Shown piece after piece: positions 7,641-15,481 of a DNA stretch of 22,766 nt. Location of the stretch: assembly GCA_016930735.1 (NCBI GenBank), contig JAFGGF010000304.1, positions 1-22,766 of the forward strand, written 5' to 3'. The notes below the pieces were generated by a model. That model was not told the origin of the DNA. It saw only the letters and a program-made list of their open reading frames with translations, and did no database searches. A program made the position numbers and the translations under genes. How positions within the stretch are numbered: the first letter of the stretch is position 1; each line of letters starts with the position of its first letter. Origin of the DNA: Prolixibacteraceae bacterium. Its GTDB lineage: Bacteria; Bacteroidota; Bacteroidia; Bacteroidales; Prolixibacteraceae.

Positions 7641-10040
7641 TTATTCGTACCTCAAACTCTCAACCGGGTTTTTAGTAGCTGCTTTCCACGATTGAAAAGA
7701 AACAGTTAACAGGGCAATTCCTAAGGCAAGGACACCAGCCAGGGCAAATACCCACCAACTCAGGTTGGTTTTGTAGGCAAAATTTTGTAACCAGTTATGC
7801 ATAATATACCAAGACAACGGTACTATAATTAAAAATGCAACAAGTACCCATTTTAAAAAATCCTTATTTAATAACAGGATCACTTCATGGATAGAAGCTC
7901 CGTTAACTTTTCTTAATCCGATTTCTTTGGTACGCCGGTCGCATGAGAAAAAAGACATACCAAGTATTCCCAGCATCGCAATAATTATTGATAATACAGA
8001 AAAGAGTATTGTCAAATTACGCAATCGGATTTCCGAGTCATATCTTTGGCTGAGCATATCTTCGAAAAAGCTATAACTAAAATTCCGCTGATCCCTGTAT
8101 TTTCGGTAGGTATCGCCGATAAACTGCAGCGTTTGAGCCCGGTTTCCAGGAGCAATTTTAATATTCATAGCCATAATACTTTCGGGATTATTGGTAATTA
8201 CCATAGGGGTAATCGGATAATGCAAAGGGCGAAAATGAAAATCTTTTACCACACCCACAATCACATCATCGCCAAGCCGTAATCCGATCGGGTCGTCGAG
8301 CCCTAAAGCCTTCTCAGCCGACTCATTAATCACCACCGGAATTGACATAGAATACTTTTGTCCACCTTTCCGACTTTCCCATTTTTTCTTAGATTCTTCC
8401 CAGTAATTCGCATAGTTCATTTGTAAAAACTGGCCTTTTACAATTTCCAACTTATATGTTTCTGCAAAATCTTCGTCAGCAAAAAAAAGCGATGCCTGAA
8501 GGCTGTCATTTTCTCCATTTCGGTTATACGGGAGGGTTATGTGCCAGTCGAAATCGATGGGAGCCCCAACACTGGCTGATACACCAAGGATGTTTGGATT
8601 TTTCATCAGTTCCTCTTTAAAAGTGCGGTTATCATACCACAACCCGGTTGGGACAACCACAATATTGTCGTTATCAAAACCAAGGTCTTTGGTTCTTATA
8701 TAATTCATTTGTTTTACAAAAACCGAAGTAGCTATGATAAAAAAGATAGCTATCACAAACTGCACTGCCGGCAAATATTTGATAAAACCGGATCCAGCAC
8801 CGGAAGGATTGTACCCTTTGAGTATCCCCGAAGGCTTAAATGATGACAGGAAAAATGCAGGGTAAAGCCCGGCTACAAACCCAACAATGGCTGTAAGTAA
8901 AATCAGGCTTAATATAAACGGAAGCGACCAGTGAAAAAACAGTTGCTGCCCCGACAGGCTGTTAAACCATGGAAGGACAATCAGTACAATAATCACAGCC
9001 AAAACTAATGAAGTAACGGTTTGAAGAAGTGATTCCCCCATAAACTGCGCTGCTATTTTTATCCGCCCGGCACCATTCACTTTTTTCACGCCAATTTCGG
9101 TAAAACGCTCCGATGCCCTTGCAATGGATAAAACTGAAAAGTTTAAAGCCGCCATCAGAACAATTAAAAATGCCAGCCCTGAAAAAATCAGGACATACTT
9201 ATAACTACCGATGTTTTTATCGTAAAACAATGTTTCATAATCGGTAAAAAGATGGATATCGGCAAGAGGTTGGAAAACCAGTTTATCGGTAAAACTTGTG
9301 TAACGGCTCACAAGGTTTGTAATTTCCGACAGAAATGTTTCGCTAATTTCCGAACCTTCCTTCAGTTTAATATATGAATGCACATGAGCACTGATACTCC
9401 AATTGCCTGCAAATGCAGCAGCCTGACTGTTTTTATCGGAAAAAGCATAATCAAACCCGATGTGGCTTTGTTGAGGAATTCTGATTACAGCGCTAACTTT
9501 ATAGACATCTCTTGTATATTTATTGATGATAACTGTCTTTCCAAGTGCAGGTTCCTGACCAAATAGTTTTTTTGCGAGTGTTTCATTCAGGATAATATTA
9601 TCTGGGTCGCCATAAACAAATTGCTTATCGCCTTCGAGAAATTCAAATCCGTCAAAAACATTAAAAAAATCATCGTTGATCCAGCAGCCTCTGGCTTCCA
9701 CTTTATCTGCATCATCCGAAATCTGCAAAGGCGAATCCTCGGAACTGTAACTCAGGTAAGTGGCATATTCAATCTGCGGGTAATCTTTTTTAAGTGTATT
9801 TGCCAATGGAGAGTAGCTCCGGGCAGATTTTACAATTTCATCACCTTGTTTTGACAAAGTCAGTACACGGTAAACCTGTTTATAGCCAGGGTGAAATTTT
9901 TCATAGCTCAATTCATTATAAACCCAGAGGTAGATCAGCAGGCTAGCTGCAATTCCAAATGTAAAACCGATAATAGTGATGGCAGAATAAATGGGTTTTC
10001 GTGCCAATTTCCTGAATAAAATCTTAAATGTTAGCTTCAT
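7641..10040 (-). CDS. FtsX/MacB-type ABC transporter permease (paralogue 3)
   Basis: A 799-residue inner-membrane permease. TM1 is at about 19-40, the first periplasmic domain at 41-275, TM2-TM4 at 281-305, 337-358 and 372-398, TM5 at 422-443, the second periplasmic domain at 444-668 (GVVKDFH at 596-602), and TM6-TM8 at 673-698, 728-749 and 761-783. Coupling motifs are TEIGVKKVNGAG (314-325) and KEIGLRKVNGAS (705-716). The tail carries NFAYKTNLSWW and ends NPVESLRYE. The second periplasmic domain has a Lys/Trp-rich insertion near 545-560 (WEESKKKWES) not seen in the paralogues. The ATG lies only 6 nt behind the stop codon of the propeller lipoprotein gene, so the two are almost certainly one transcript and may work together. 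Confidence 0.93.
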   Translation of the reverse strand: MKLTFKILFRKLARKPIYSAITIIGFTFGIAASLLIYLWVYNELSYEKFHPGYKQVYRVLTLSKQGDEIVKSARSYSPLANTLKKDYPQIEYATYLSYSSEDSPLQISDDADKVEARGCWINDDFFNVFDGFEFLEGDKQFVYGDPDNIILNETLAKKLFGQEPALGKTVIINKYTRDVYKVSAVIRIPQQSHIGFDYAFSDKNSQAAAFAGNWSISAHVHSYIKLKEGSEISETFLSEITNLVSRYTSFTDKLVFQPLADIHLFTDYETLFYDKNIGSYKYVLIFSGLAFLIVLMAALNFSVLSIARASERFTEIGVKKVNGAGRIKIAAQFMGESLLQTVTSLVLAVIIVLIVLPWFNSLSGQQLFFHWSLPFILSLILLTAIVGFVAGLYPAFFLSSFKPSGILKGYNPSGAGSGFIKYLPAVQFVIAIFFIIATSVFVKQMNYIRTKDLGFDNDNIVVVPTGLWYDNRTFKEELMKNPNILGVSASVGAPIDFDWHITLPYNRNGENDSLQASLFFADEDFAETYKLEIVKGQFLQMNYANYWEESKKKWESRKGGQKYSMSIPVVINESAEKALGLDDPIGLRLGDDVIVGVVKDFHFRPLHYPITPMVITNNPESIMAMNIKIAPGNRAQTLQFIGDTYRKYRDQRNFSYSFFEDMLSQRYDSEIRLRNLTILFSVLSIIIAMLGILGMSFFSCDRRTKEIGLRKVNGASIHEVILLLNKDFLKWVLVAFLIIVPLSWYIMHNWLQNFAYKTNLSWWVFALAGVLALGIALLTVSFQSWKAATKNPVESLRYE

Positions 10041-10046
10041 TGCTGA

Positions 10047-11531
10047 TTATTTATAAAGTGCAATTACAAAATCCTTATCACTTAAATTTTTATATCCGGC
10101 AAAATCTCTTGATTCAAATTTTTCAAATAGGATTTTTCCACTTATTGCTGAAAAGGGCAATCCACTTGATGTAATATCTACCGGCCAGAAAAACGGATTA
10201 TCATCAAGGTCGTTTTCAATATTCAGATCGGGTGCTGATGGCCATGAACTTCCGGAAGTTACCATACACTGCTCATCAACATAGATATAATCAATTTTTC
10301 TTACTTTCTTATTATAAATCAACCTGCTATACTTCAAGGTGCCATTTTTTGCTGTATTAGGACAAGGATAATTTTTTGTATAAGTAAAAAATATAAAACG
10401 GCTGGTTTCCAGAAAATCCTCGGGGACAAATTTATTTTCAAGACTAAAACCCGGATCCATCCCTTCGAGAGATGATTCAATACCGAATTCTCCAAAATCC
10501 AGGATATATTTCGGAATCAACTGATTGGGCGGAATCAGCCGATATATTGTATCATTATAAACCTGCCGTAAATGAAGGAATCCATCAAGGTAATAATTAT
10601 AAGCATCTTCTGCCCCACGGCCTACAGATTTGGAATAATTATTAATCGGATCGTAATCTTTCATGGAACAAACTGTATCACCTGAAAGAGAAGTAACCGT
10701 AACAAAGTTACTTTGTCTTGTCATTGGCTTTCCTCGCATACTAAATCCCACCAGACCATTGCCAAGAGGATTAATTTCAGTTGGAGAAGTCATCATTTCA
10801 TTTGAAGCATAATTTCTTGTATTTGCCAATAAATCCATTACAGGGTTCCCTAATCCCCGGATGTTTTGACTGTTTTCCTGTTGAACTGGAAGGCTTAATG
10901 TTTCCATACCTGCTAGTTCATCGTATTCCATCAAATAACCGGATTTAGCCGGACGGTTTTCATACTTGTAATAAAGTTTGCCATCTTTCAACTTTGGATT
11001 TGTTGCACCGATGAACATATTATATTGTTCTGAAGTTATCATGATTCCACGATCCATCTTTGTATAAAAAGCTTCATTTTTACAGATATATTTTATAAAA
11101 TAGCCATCAAGTGAATATTGGGCAATCCCATTCATTGAATACCCGTAAATAAATTTATCGCTGATTAAAACATCAATGCCCCGCTCATAAAAAGCAGAAT
11201 CAGGCAAATGTTCCAGTTTAATATATTTTATTTCCGAAAACAGATCGGAAACTTTAACCTTCTGCGGGTTTTCCCTTCCCGATAAAATATCTAAAACAAT
11301 GGGTGGATTGGTTGCATCGGGTGACCGGTCTTCTTCCATCCGCATGAAAGACTCACCTGTAGACTTTCCTACTTCTGCAGAAAACGTTTGGCTGGCTTCA
11401 GCCTTTTCAGCCTCTTCTTTTAAAATTTCTTCTGAAAGGAAAGTCTCATCAGCTTTCAATCGGTTCCTGTGTTTGCATGATAAAGTAATTAATATAAGCC
11501 CGGCAAGTAGTATCAGAATCAGTTTATTCAT
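10047..11531 (-). CDS. 6-bladed beta-propeller lipoprotein
   Basis: A 494-residue exported protein. An N-terminal hydrophobic stretch (4-18) ends in TLSC with C19, a relaxed Bacteroidota lipobox. A charged low-complexity linker follows (about 20-75, rich in Glu, Lys and Ser). From about residue 76 the sequence follows the 6-bladed beta-propeller family of Bacteroidota: IVLDILSG, then KVSDLFSEIKYIKLE with DSAF near 111-114, and later blade-like strands such as DKFIYGYS. No acidic run follows C19, so sorting to the cell surface is not suggested; facing the periplasm is inferred. Such propellers are common in this phylum without an assigned reaction. The stop codon is 6 nt before the start of permease 3, suggesting a permease-associated accessory protein. 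A possible promoter, TTG with TAATGTTTG about 18 nt downstream, lies upstream but is imperfect. Confidence 0.8.
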   Translation of the reverse strand: MNKLILILLAGLILITLSCKHRNRLKADETFLSEEILKEEAEKAEASQTFSAEVGKSTGESFMRMEEDRSPDATNPPIVLDILSGRENPQKVKVSDLFSEIKYIKLEHLPDSAFYERGIDVLISDKFIYGYSMNGIAQYSLDGYFIKYICKNEAFYTKMDRGIMITSEQYNMFIGATNPKLKDGKLYYKYENRPAKSGYLMEYDELAGMETLSLPVQQENSQNIRGLGNPVMDLLANTRNYASNEMMTSPTEINPLGNGLVGFSMRGKPMTRQSNFVTVTSLSGDTVCSMKDYDPINNYSKSVGRGAEDAYNYYLDGFLHLRQVYNDTIYRLIPPNQLIPKYILDFGEFGIESSLEGMDPGFSLENKFVPEDFLETSRFIFFTYTKNYPCPNTAKNGTLKYSRLIYNKKVRKIDYIYVDEQCMVTSGSSWPSAPDLNIENDLDDNPFFWPVDITSSGLPFSAISGKILFEKFESRDFAGYKNLSDKDFVIALYK

Positions 11532-11595
11532 CTGTTAAGTTTTTGCTCATTTAGGACTCAAACATTATGCCTGATTAATATATTCCAATATAAAT

Positions 11596-11622
11596 TTTTC
11601 CAAAGGATTGAACTTTGGAAAA
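11596..11622. repeat. Perfect 10-bp hairpin (copy B)
   Basis: TTTTCCAAAG (11596-11605) and CTTTGGAAAA (11613-11622) form a perfect 10-bp stem with loop GATTGAA. It is related to the hairpin at 4696-4722. It stands between the GxxExxY element and the start of the propeller gene, and could separate transcripts, but a clear T-run is missing on the - strand. A second TGAACTTTG occurs 21 nt further on, within the arm of element 2. Confidence 0.6.
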
Positions 11623-11628
11623 GTTGTC

Positions 11629-11657
11629 CTGAACTTTGATTTCTTTGATTTTATGAA
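11629..11657 (+). repeat. Left arm of inverted-repeat element 2
   Basis: TGATT boxes start at 11637 and 11646, preceded by TGAA at 11630. Looser TGAA (11654) and TGAT (11664) continue the spacing. The GxxExxY stop codon (11651-11653) lies inside the arm. Confidence 0.7.
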
Positions 11658-12054
11658 GGACATTGATATTTTTTATTCATCACTCGTTTAAATTCCAGAC
11701 TTTTGCTTCCAAAATTTATTAATAATCCAACTTCAAGATTGTAGGCTTCTAAATAATTGATAGCTTGTGCAAGGTGTACATCCTCCATCTGAATAATTGC
11801 TTTTATCTCAACCTTACTTTTTCCTCAATAAAAAAATCGACCCTTCTTGTTCCAATATCTTCACCTTTATAAAATAATGGCATAACAAATTCACGCTGGA
11901 CATTTATATTTTGAAGCCTAAATTCAATCTCCAAAGCACGTTGATAAATTACTTCCTGAAAACCATTCCCCAATTGATTATGAACCTCCAAAGCGCAATC
12001 AATTATTCTTGATGTTAGTTCAAAATATTTATATTTTTCATTTATATTTTTCAT
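11651..12054 (-). pseudogene. GxxExxY family protein, frameshifted before the E-x-K motif
   Basis: The first 83 codons hold GFQEVIY (G31, E34, Y37) and RRVDFFIEEKV (D73), then run out of frame into TAA at 11803-11805. In the frame beginning at 11812 the protein resumes without a gap as VEIKAIIQMEDVHLAQ, through GLLINFGSKSLEFKR, for 53 codons to TAA at 11651. One missing base near 11813-11814 (for example GTA ATG GTT become GTA AG GTT) explains it. A -1 slip or a miscount on the A5 run at 11818-11822 would also join the frames. Either way the main product loses the predicted catalytic E-x-K of this PD-(D/E)XK-like family. The gene starts at the ATG at 12054, 33 nt from the right arm. Confidence 0.83.
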
Positions 12055-12087
12055 TTATATTCATTAATTAATTTCTTAATCAATGTA

Positions 12088-12116
12088 TTCAAATAATCAT
12101 TAAAATCATAGTTCAA
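12088..12116 (-). repeat. Right arm of inverted-repeat element 2
   Basis: This is the inverted partner of 11629-11657. On the - strand TGATT boxes begin at 12108 and 12099, with TGAA at 12091 and TGAT at 12082 beyond, giving spacing 9, 8, 9. It lies 33 nt upstream of the GxxExxY start codon. Confidence 0.7.
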
Positions 12117-12120
12117 CACA

Positions 12121-14529
12121 CTACTCATACCTCAATGCCTCCACAGGATTCCGCGCAGCGGCTTTCCAGCTTTGAATGCTTACAGTTAACAAGGCAATAC
12201 TCATTGCCAGAATTCCGGCTACAGCAAAAATCCACCAACTCAGGCTGGTTTTATAGGCAAAGTTTTCCAGCCACTTATTCATTGCCACCCAGGCAACCGG
12301 ACTGGCAATTATAAATGCCAAAGCTACCCAAAGTACATAATCTTTATTCAGCAATGTTATTATTTCTGCAACACGGGCACCATTAACCTTCCGCACCCCG
12401 ATTTCTTTAATCCGCCGCTGTGTGGTGATCAGTGCCATCCCAAACAAACCCATGGAACAAATAAACAAGGCAATTATTGTAAAAACTGAAAGCAGCCTGG
12501 CTTGCAATAATTCCGATTTATATACTTTTTTATACATGGCTCCCACATGTTCATACTGAAACGGATATCCGGGAAAAAGTGAGTTCCACACTGTATTGAT
12601 ATCATTTAATGCCTGTTCCTGCAATCCCGGTTTATAAGAAATCACAAAATTAATTAACCACAACTTTTCCCGTTTGAACAAAACCAGGGGTTCAACAATG
12701 CTTTTCAGGCTTTTTAAATGAAAGTCTTTTACTACTCCGATAATCTTACCGCCCGGAATTTCAATACCTGAGCCAAGAGTCGAAAAAATCAATTTAAACT
12801 CCTTCCCTACTATATCATCAGGATTTGAATAATGTAACCGAAACATAGCTGCTTCATTAATAATGTATTCACCTGAACCTTCAACATCTGTATTCTTTTC
12901 AGAAAAATTCTGCCCGCTTAAAAACTGAAGATTAAAAATGGTTGCAAAAGAATAATCGCACGGAAAAACTCCGATCCCGTCAAATTCTTCATTTTCTTTA
13001 TCAGACTGGTAGCCTTCCATCTCAAATGCAAACATATCGTTTGCTTCACCGCCCGGCGGCTCCATCATAGCCGAAACCGATTCAAAGCTGTTATATTTTA
13101 AGAGTTCCTCTTTTAAAACACCAAATTTTTGCTGCAAACTGGCATGCACCGATTCCAAACAAATAACATTATCTTCTTTTACTCCAAGACTGCTGTTTAA
13201 TGCATATTTTGTTTGCTTTGTAATAACGATCACAGCAATAATCAATGCTATGGAAAAACCATACTGAAAAACAATCAGCGTGCGGCTTATCTTTCCGTTA
13301 TTTAAAACCGATGATGTATTCTTTTGAATTTCGTTCCTGATTGATAAAAAAACTGATCGGAGAACCGGCATTAATCCAAATAATAATGTAACAACACTGA
13401 AAATCAGGAATATTAAGAATAATAAAAGTAAATTGTTACTGAGTAAGTTTAAACCGTAAACCCTGTATATGATAGAATTTACAGGGAAAGATATTAATAA
13501 TACTAACAGAATTGTTGCCAAAACAATAAACAATCCTTCGATGAAAAAATAATTTAATACAGAATGTTTTGAAGAACCCAGGATTTTATTTACAAACAGG
13601 TATTTGGAACTGAAACCGGACATCCCTAAACTCAGGTTGGCAAAATTGCTGATTGCAATCAAAAGCAAAATAATCGCAGCAATTGCCAAAACATAAATAT
13701 TTCGTAAATAACCATTGGGTTCGATTTCACGGAGTTTATGCGAATTCAGATGAATGTCGGTAAGTTTTTGTAAATGGAACTGCGTTTTAATCTCATTTGA
13801 GTCAGACTCAGTATTATTTTTAAAAAAATTGGCAATTCCTGCTTTAACATTTTCAGGACTTGCATTTTTTGTAAGTAACAGATAGGTCCAAGCCCACCCG
13901 GTTCTGAGTTGGTCCTGAACAGGAGTTGCTAAAAAATCAGGATGGAAATGGCTGTTTGACGGAAAGTCTTTTATGATGCCCTGAATGGTAAAATCCTGAG
14001 CCTGGCCATAATATTGCCCCGGAGGAATGGTTAATATTTCTCCAACCGGGTTTGAATCTCCAAAAACCTTCCTGGCAAAACTTTCGGTAACAACCATGGA
14101 AGCAGGATTTTCCAAAACTGAATTTTTATCTCCCACTAATATTTCAGCATCAAAAACCTGGAAGAATGTACTGTCACATTCGAAAGCCTGATTTACACCA
14201 TAATACCTGTCTCCGTATTTCATTAGCCCACCCCGGACTGGACGCAATCGCACAAAATTTTCAATTTCAGAAATCGCTTCTTTTAAATCCGGAATATAAA
14301 CTGGATTTATTATCCGGGCAAAATGCCTTCCTCCAAAAAATCCGGAATCGGTAATCGAGTACCGATAGATTCTTTCTGCATTTTTAAAGTATTTGTCGTA
14401 GCTAAGTTCACTTTTCAGGAACAAAACAATAAATACAATTCCCGACAAAGCAAGGCTTAACCCAATAACTTTTATAAGGTTTAAAAAGGGATGTTTCTGT
14501 AAATTACGAGTTACAACTTTCAGGATCAT
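12121..14529 (-). CDS. FtsX/MacB-type ABC transporter permease (paralogue 4)
   Basis: An 802-residue inner-membrane permease. TM1 is at about 17-38, TM2-TM4 at 278-300, 328-350 and 367-392, TM5 at 417-437, and TM6-TM8 at 678-702, 732-752 and 765-787. Two periplasmic domains lie at 39-275 and 438-675 (GVVKDFH at 598-604). The second coupling motif is intact (KEIGVRKVNGAR, 708-719), but the equivalent place in the first half reads KYLFVNKILGSS (309-320) and has lost the EIG core. This suggests unequal contacts of the two halves with the ATPase dimer. The tail carries NFAYKTSLSWW and ends NPVEALRYE. The gene follows the ATPase gene by 78 nt, with a striking palindromic site between them. Confidence 0.92.
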   Translation of the reverse strand: MILKVVTRNLQKHPFLNLIKVIGLSLALSGIVFIVLFLKSELSYDKYFKNAERIYRYSITDSGFFGGRHFARIINPVYIPDLKEAISEIENFVRLRPVRGGLMKYGDRYYGVNQAFECDSTFFQVFDAEILVGDKNSVLENPASMVVTESFARKVFGDSNPVGEILTIPPGQYYGQAQDFTIQGIIKDFPSNSHFHPDFLATPVQDQLRTGWAWTYLLLTKNASPENVKAGIANFFKNNTESDSNEIKTQFHLQKLTDIHLNSHKLREIEPNGYLRNIYVLAIAAIILLLIAISNFANLSLGMSGFSSKYLFVNKILGSSKHSVLNYFFIEGLFIVLATILLVLLISFPVNSIIYRVYGLNLLSNNLLLLFLIFLIFSVVTLLFGLMPVLRSVFLSIRNEIQKNTSSVLNNGKISRTLIVFQYGFSIALIIAVIVITKQTKYALNSSLGVKEDNVICLESVHASLQQKFGVLKEELLKYNSFESVSAMMEPPGGEANDMFAFEMEGYQSDKENEEFDGIGVFPCDYSFATIFNLQFLSGQNFSEKNTDVEGSGEYIINEAAMFRLHYSNPDDIVGKEFKLIFSTLGSGIEIPGGKIIGVVKDFHLKSLKSIVEPLVLFKREKLWLINFVISYKPGLQEQALNDINTVWNSLFPGYPFQYEHVGAMYKKVYKSELLQARLLSVFTIIALFICSMGLFGMALITTQRRIKEIGVRKVNGARVAEIITLLNKDYVLWVALAFIIASPVAWVAMNKWLENFAYKTSLSWWIFAVAGILAMSIALLTVSIQSWKAAARNPVEALRYE

Positions 14530-14535
14530 AAATTA

Positions 14536-14576
14536 TATAACTAAATTCCAACTTCTAAATGTATCATTTAGTTATA
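14536..14576. promoter_or_regulatory. Palindromic operator-like site between ATPase and permease 4
   Basis: TATAACTAAAT (14536-14546) and ATTTAGTTATA (14566-14576) are perfect 11-nt inverted arms 19 nt apart. A second palindrome, CTAAATG-TAT-CATTTAG (14555-14571), is nested and shares the right arm, giving three CTAAAT half-sites. It ends 7 nt before the permease start codon. It could bind a dimeric regulator or form an RNA hairpin that occludes the start. ATAACTAAA-like half-sites also occur upstream of permease 5 (near 17890-17925). Confidence 0.5.
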
Positions 14577-14607
14577 AACAAATTCTTAAATAAGGTTCAG
14601 GAAAAAT

Positions 14608-15288
14608 TTATTTTTTTACCTGATAATCTTCCTGTATTAATCCGTCAACCAGTTTTACAATCCGGCTTCCGTAATTTGCAAAGGCTTCGTTATGAGTAAC
14701 CTGTATAATTGTCATCCCCTCTTCATTCAGTTTTTTCAGAAGTTTCATGATCATTTCTCCCTGTTCAGAATGCAGGTTTCCTGTTGGTTCATCGGCAAGC
14801 AATAGTTTTGGATTCCCTACGATCGCCCTTGCAACAGCTACCAATTGTTGCTGCCCCCCTGAAAGCTGGCTTGGGAACAGGTCCTTTTTAGCAACCATAT
14901 TAAAACGATCGAGCAGATCGGCAACGAGTGCTTTTCTCTCTTTCGTTTTTACATTCCTGTAAATCAGGGGAGTTTCAATGTTTTCATAAACATTCAGTTC
15001 ATCGATCAGGTGGAAAGCCTGAAAAATAAATCCGATATGGCTTCTGTGATACTGAACTTTCTTCTTTTCCTTGAGCTGGAAAGCCGGGTCTCCTAAAAGA
15101 TAATATTCACCGGCATTGGGTTCATCCAGTAAACCAATAATATTCAGCAATGTGGATTTTCCGGCTCCGCTGGGACCCATAATCGAAACAAATTCACCCT
15201 GTTCTACATCCAGGTCAACTCCCTTTAAAACAAATGTCCTTTGAAATTTTGAATCAAAATACCTGTCTATGTTTCTTAATTTTATCAT
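14608..15288 (-). CDS. ABC transporter ATP-binding protein (LolD/MacB-like)
   Basis: A cytoplasmic ATPase of 226 residues, the usual length of stand-alone ATPases for MacB/LolCDE-type permeases. All nucleotide-binding motifs are present: Walker A GPSGAGKST at 38-46, Q-loop Q90 in GFIFQAFHL, signature LSGGQQQ at 142-148, Walker B LLLADEPTG at 162-170 with catalytic E167, and H199 in VTHN. The signature has LVAVARAI where many relatives have RVAIARAL. It works as a dimer that couples ATP hydrolysis to FtsX-type permeases. It is the only ATPase in the window, flanked by permeases 5 and 4, and so is the likely shared motor for several or all of the seven permeases. It starts 193 nt behind permease 5 and seems to have its own promoter. 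Confidence 0.95.
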   Translation of the reverse strand: MIKLRNIDRYFDSKFQRTFVLKGVDLDVEQGEFVSIMGPSGAGKSTLLNIIGLLDEPNAGEYYLLGDPAFQLKEKKKVQYHRSHIGFIFQAFHLIDELNVYENIETPLIYRNVKTKERKALVADLLDRFNMVAKKDLFPSQLSGGQQQLVAVARAIVGNPKLLLADEPTGNLHSEQGEMIMKLLKKLNEEGMTIIQVTHNEAFANYGSRIVKLVDGLIQEDYQVKK

Positions 15289-15379
15289 AATAGCTTTTTG
15301 TTTATATCCGGATAATAAAGAAAAACTTTATTCCGTCTTTAATTAATTATGCATCATTTTTAATCAATTAAAGTGCCTT

Positions 15380-15399
15380 ATTTACAAATATATGTAAAT
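15380..15399 (-). promoter_or_regulatory. Likely promoter of the ATPase gene inside a TGTAAA palindrome
   Basis: TATATTTG (15385-15392 on the - strand) matches the Bacteroidota -7 element TAnnTTTG exactly and would give a leader of about 90 nt. The -33 region holds only a weak TTTC. The -7 box overlaps the perfect inverted repeat ATTTACA (15380-15386) with TGTAAAT (15393-15399), spacer 6, so a bound dimer would cover the promoter. The rest of the 15289-15481 gap is very A+T rich with nothing else recognisable. Confidence 0.45.
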
Positions 15400-15481
15400 C
15401 AATACTATAAGAAACTATCTAAATATAAACTGTCAATTTATTTTACGAAGTGTGTATATTTTTTTGACAGGTAAATACCTT

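Larger units (their letters stand above)
11629..12116. mobile_element. Inverted-repeat element 2 carrying a frameshifted GxxExxY gene
   Basis: A 488-bp unit is bounded by 29-nt inverted repeats (11629-11657 and 12088-12116; 22 of 29 positions match). The arms hold TGATT boxes at the same spacing as element 1, although the sequences differ. The right arm ends 4 nt from the stop codon of the permease gene at 12121, exactly as in element 1. Mobility is inferred; no transposase or clear target duplication is seen. Confidence 0.6.

Noticed and set aside
7460..7660. Element insertion duplicating the 3' end of permease 3, with the remnant tail as an att-like direct repeat
   Set aside because: The two tails differ at many silent positions, so they are not a direct duplication at DNA level.
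11299..11538. Open frame on the + strand opposite the start of the propeller gene
   Set aside because: It is antisense to the signal peptide and linker of a convincing gene; the Ser-rich product is what such a shadow gives.
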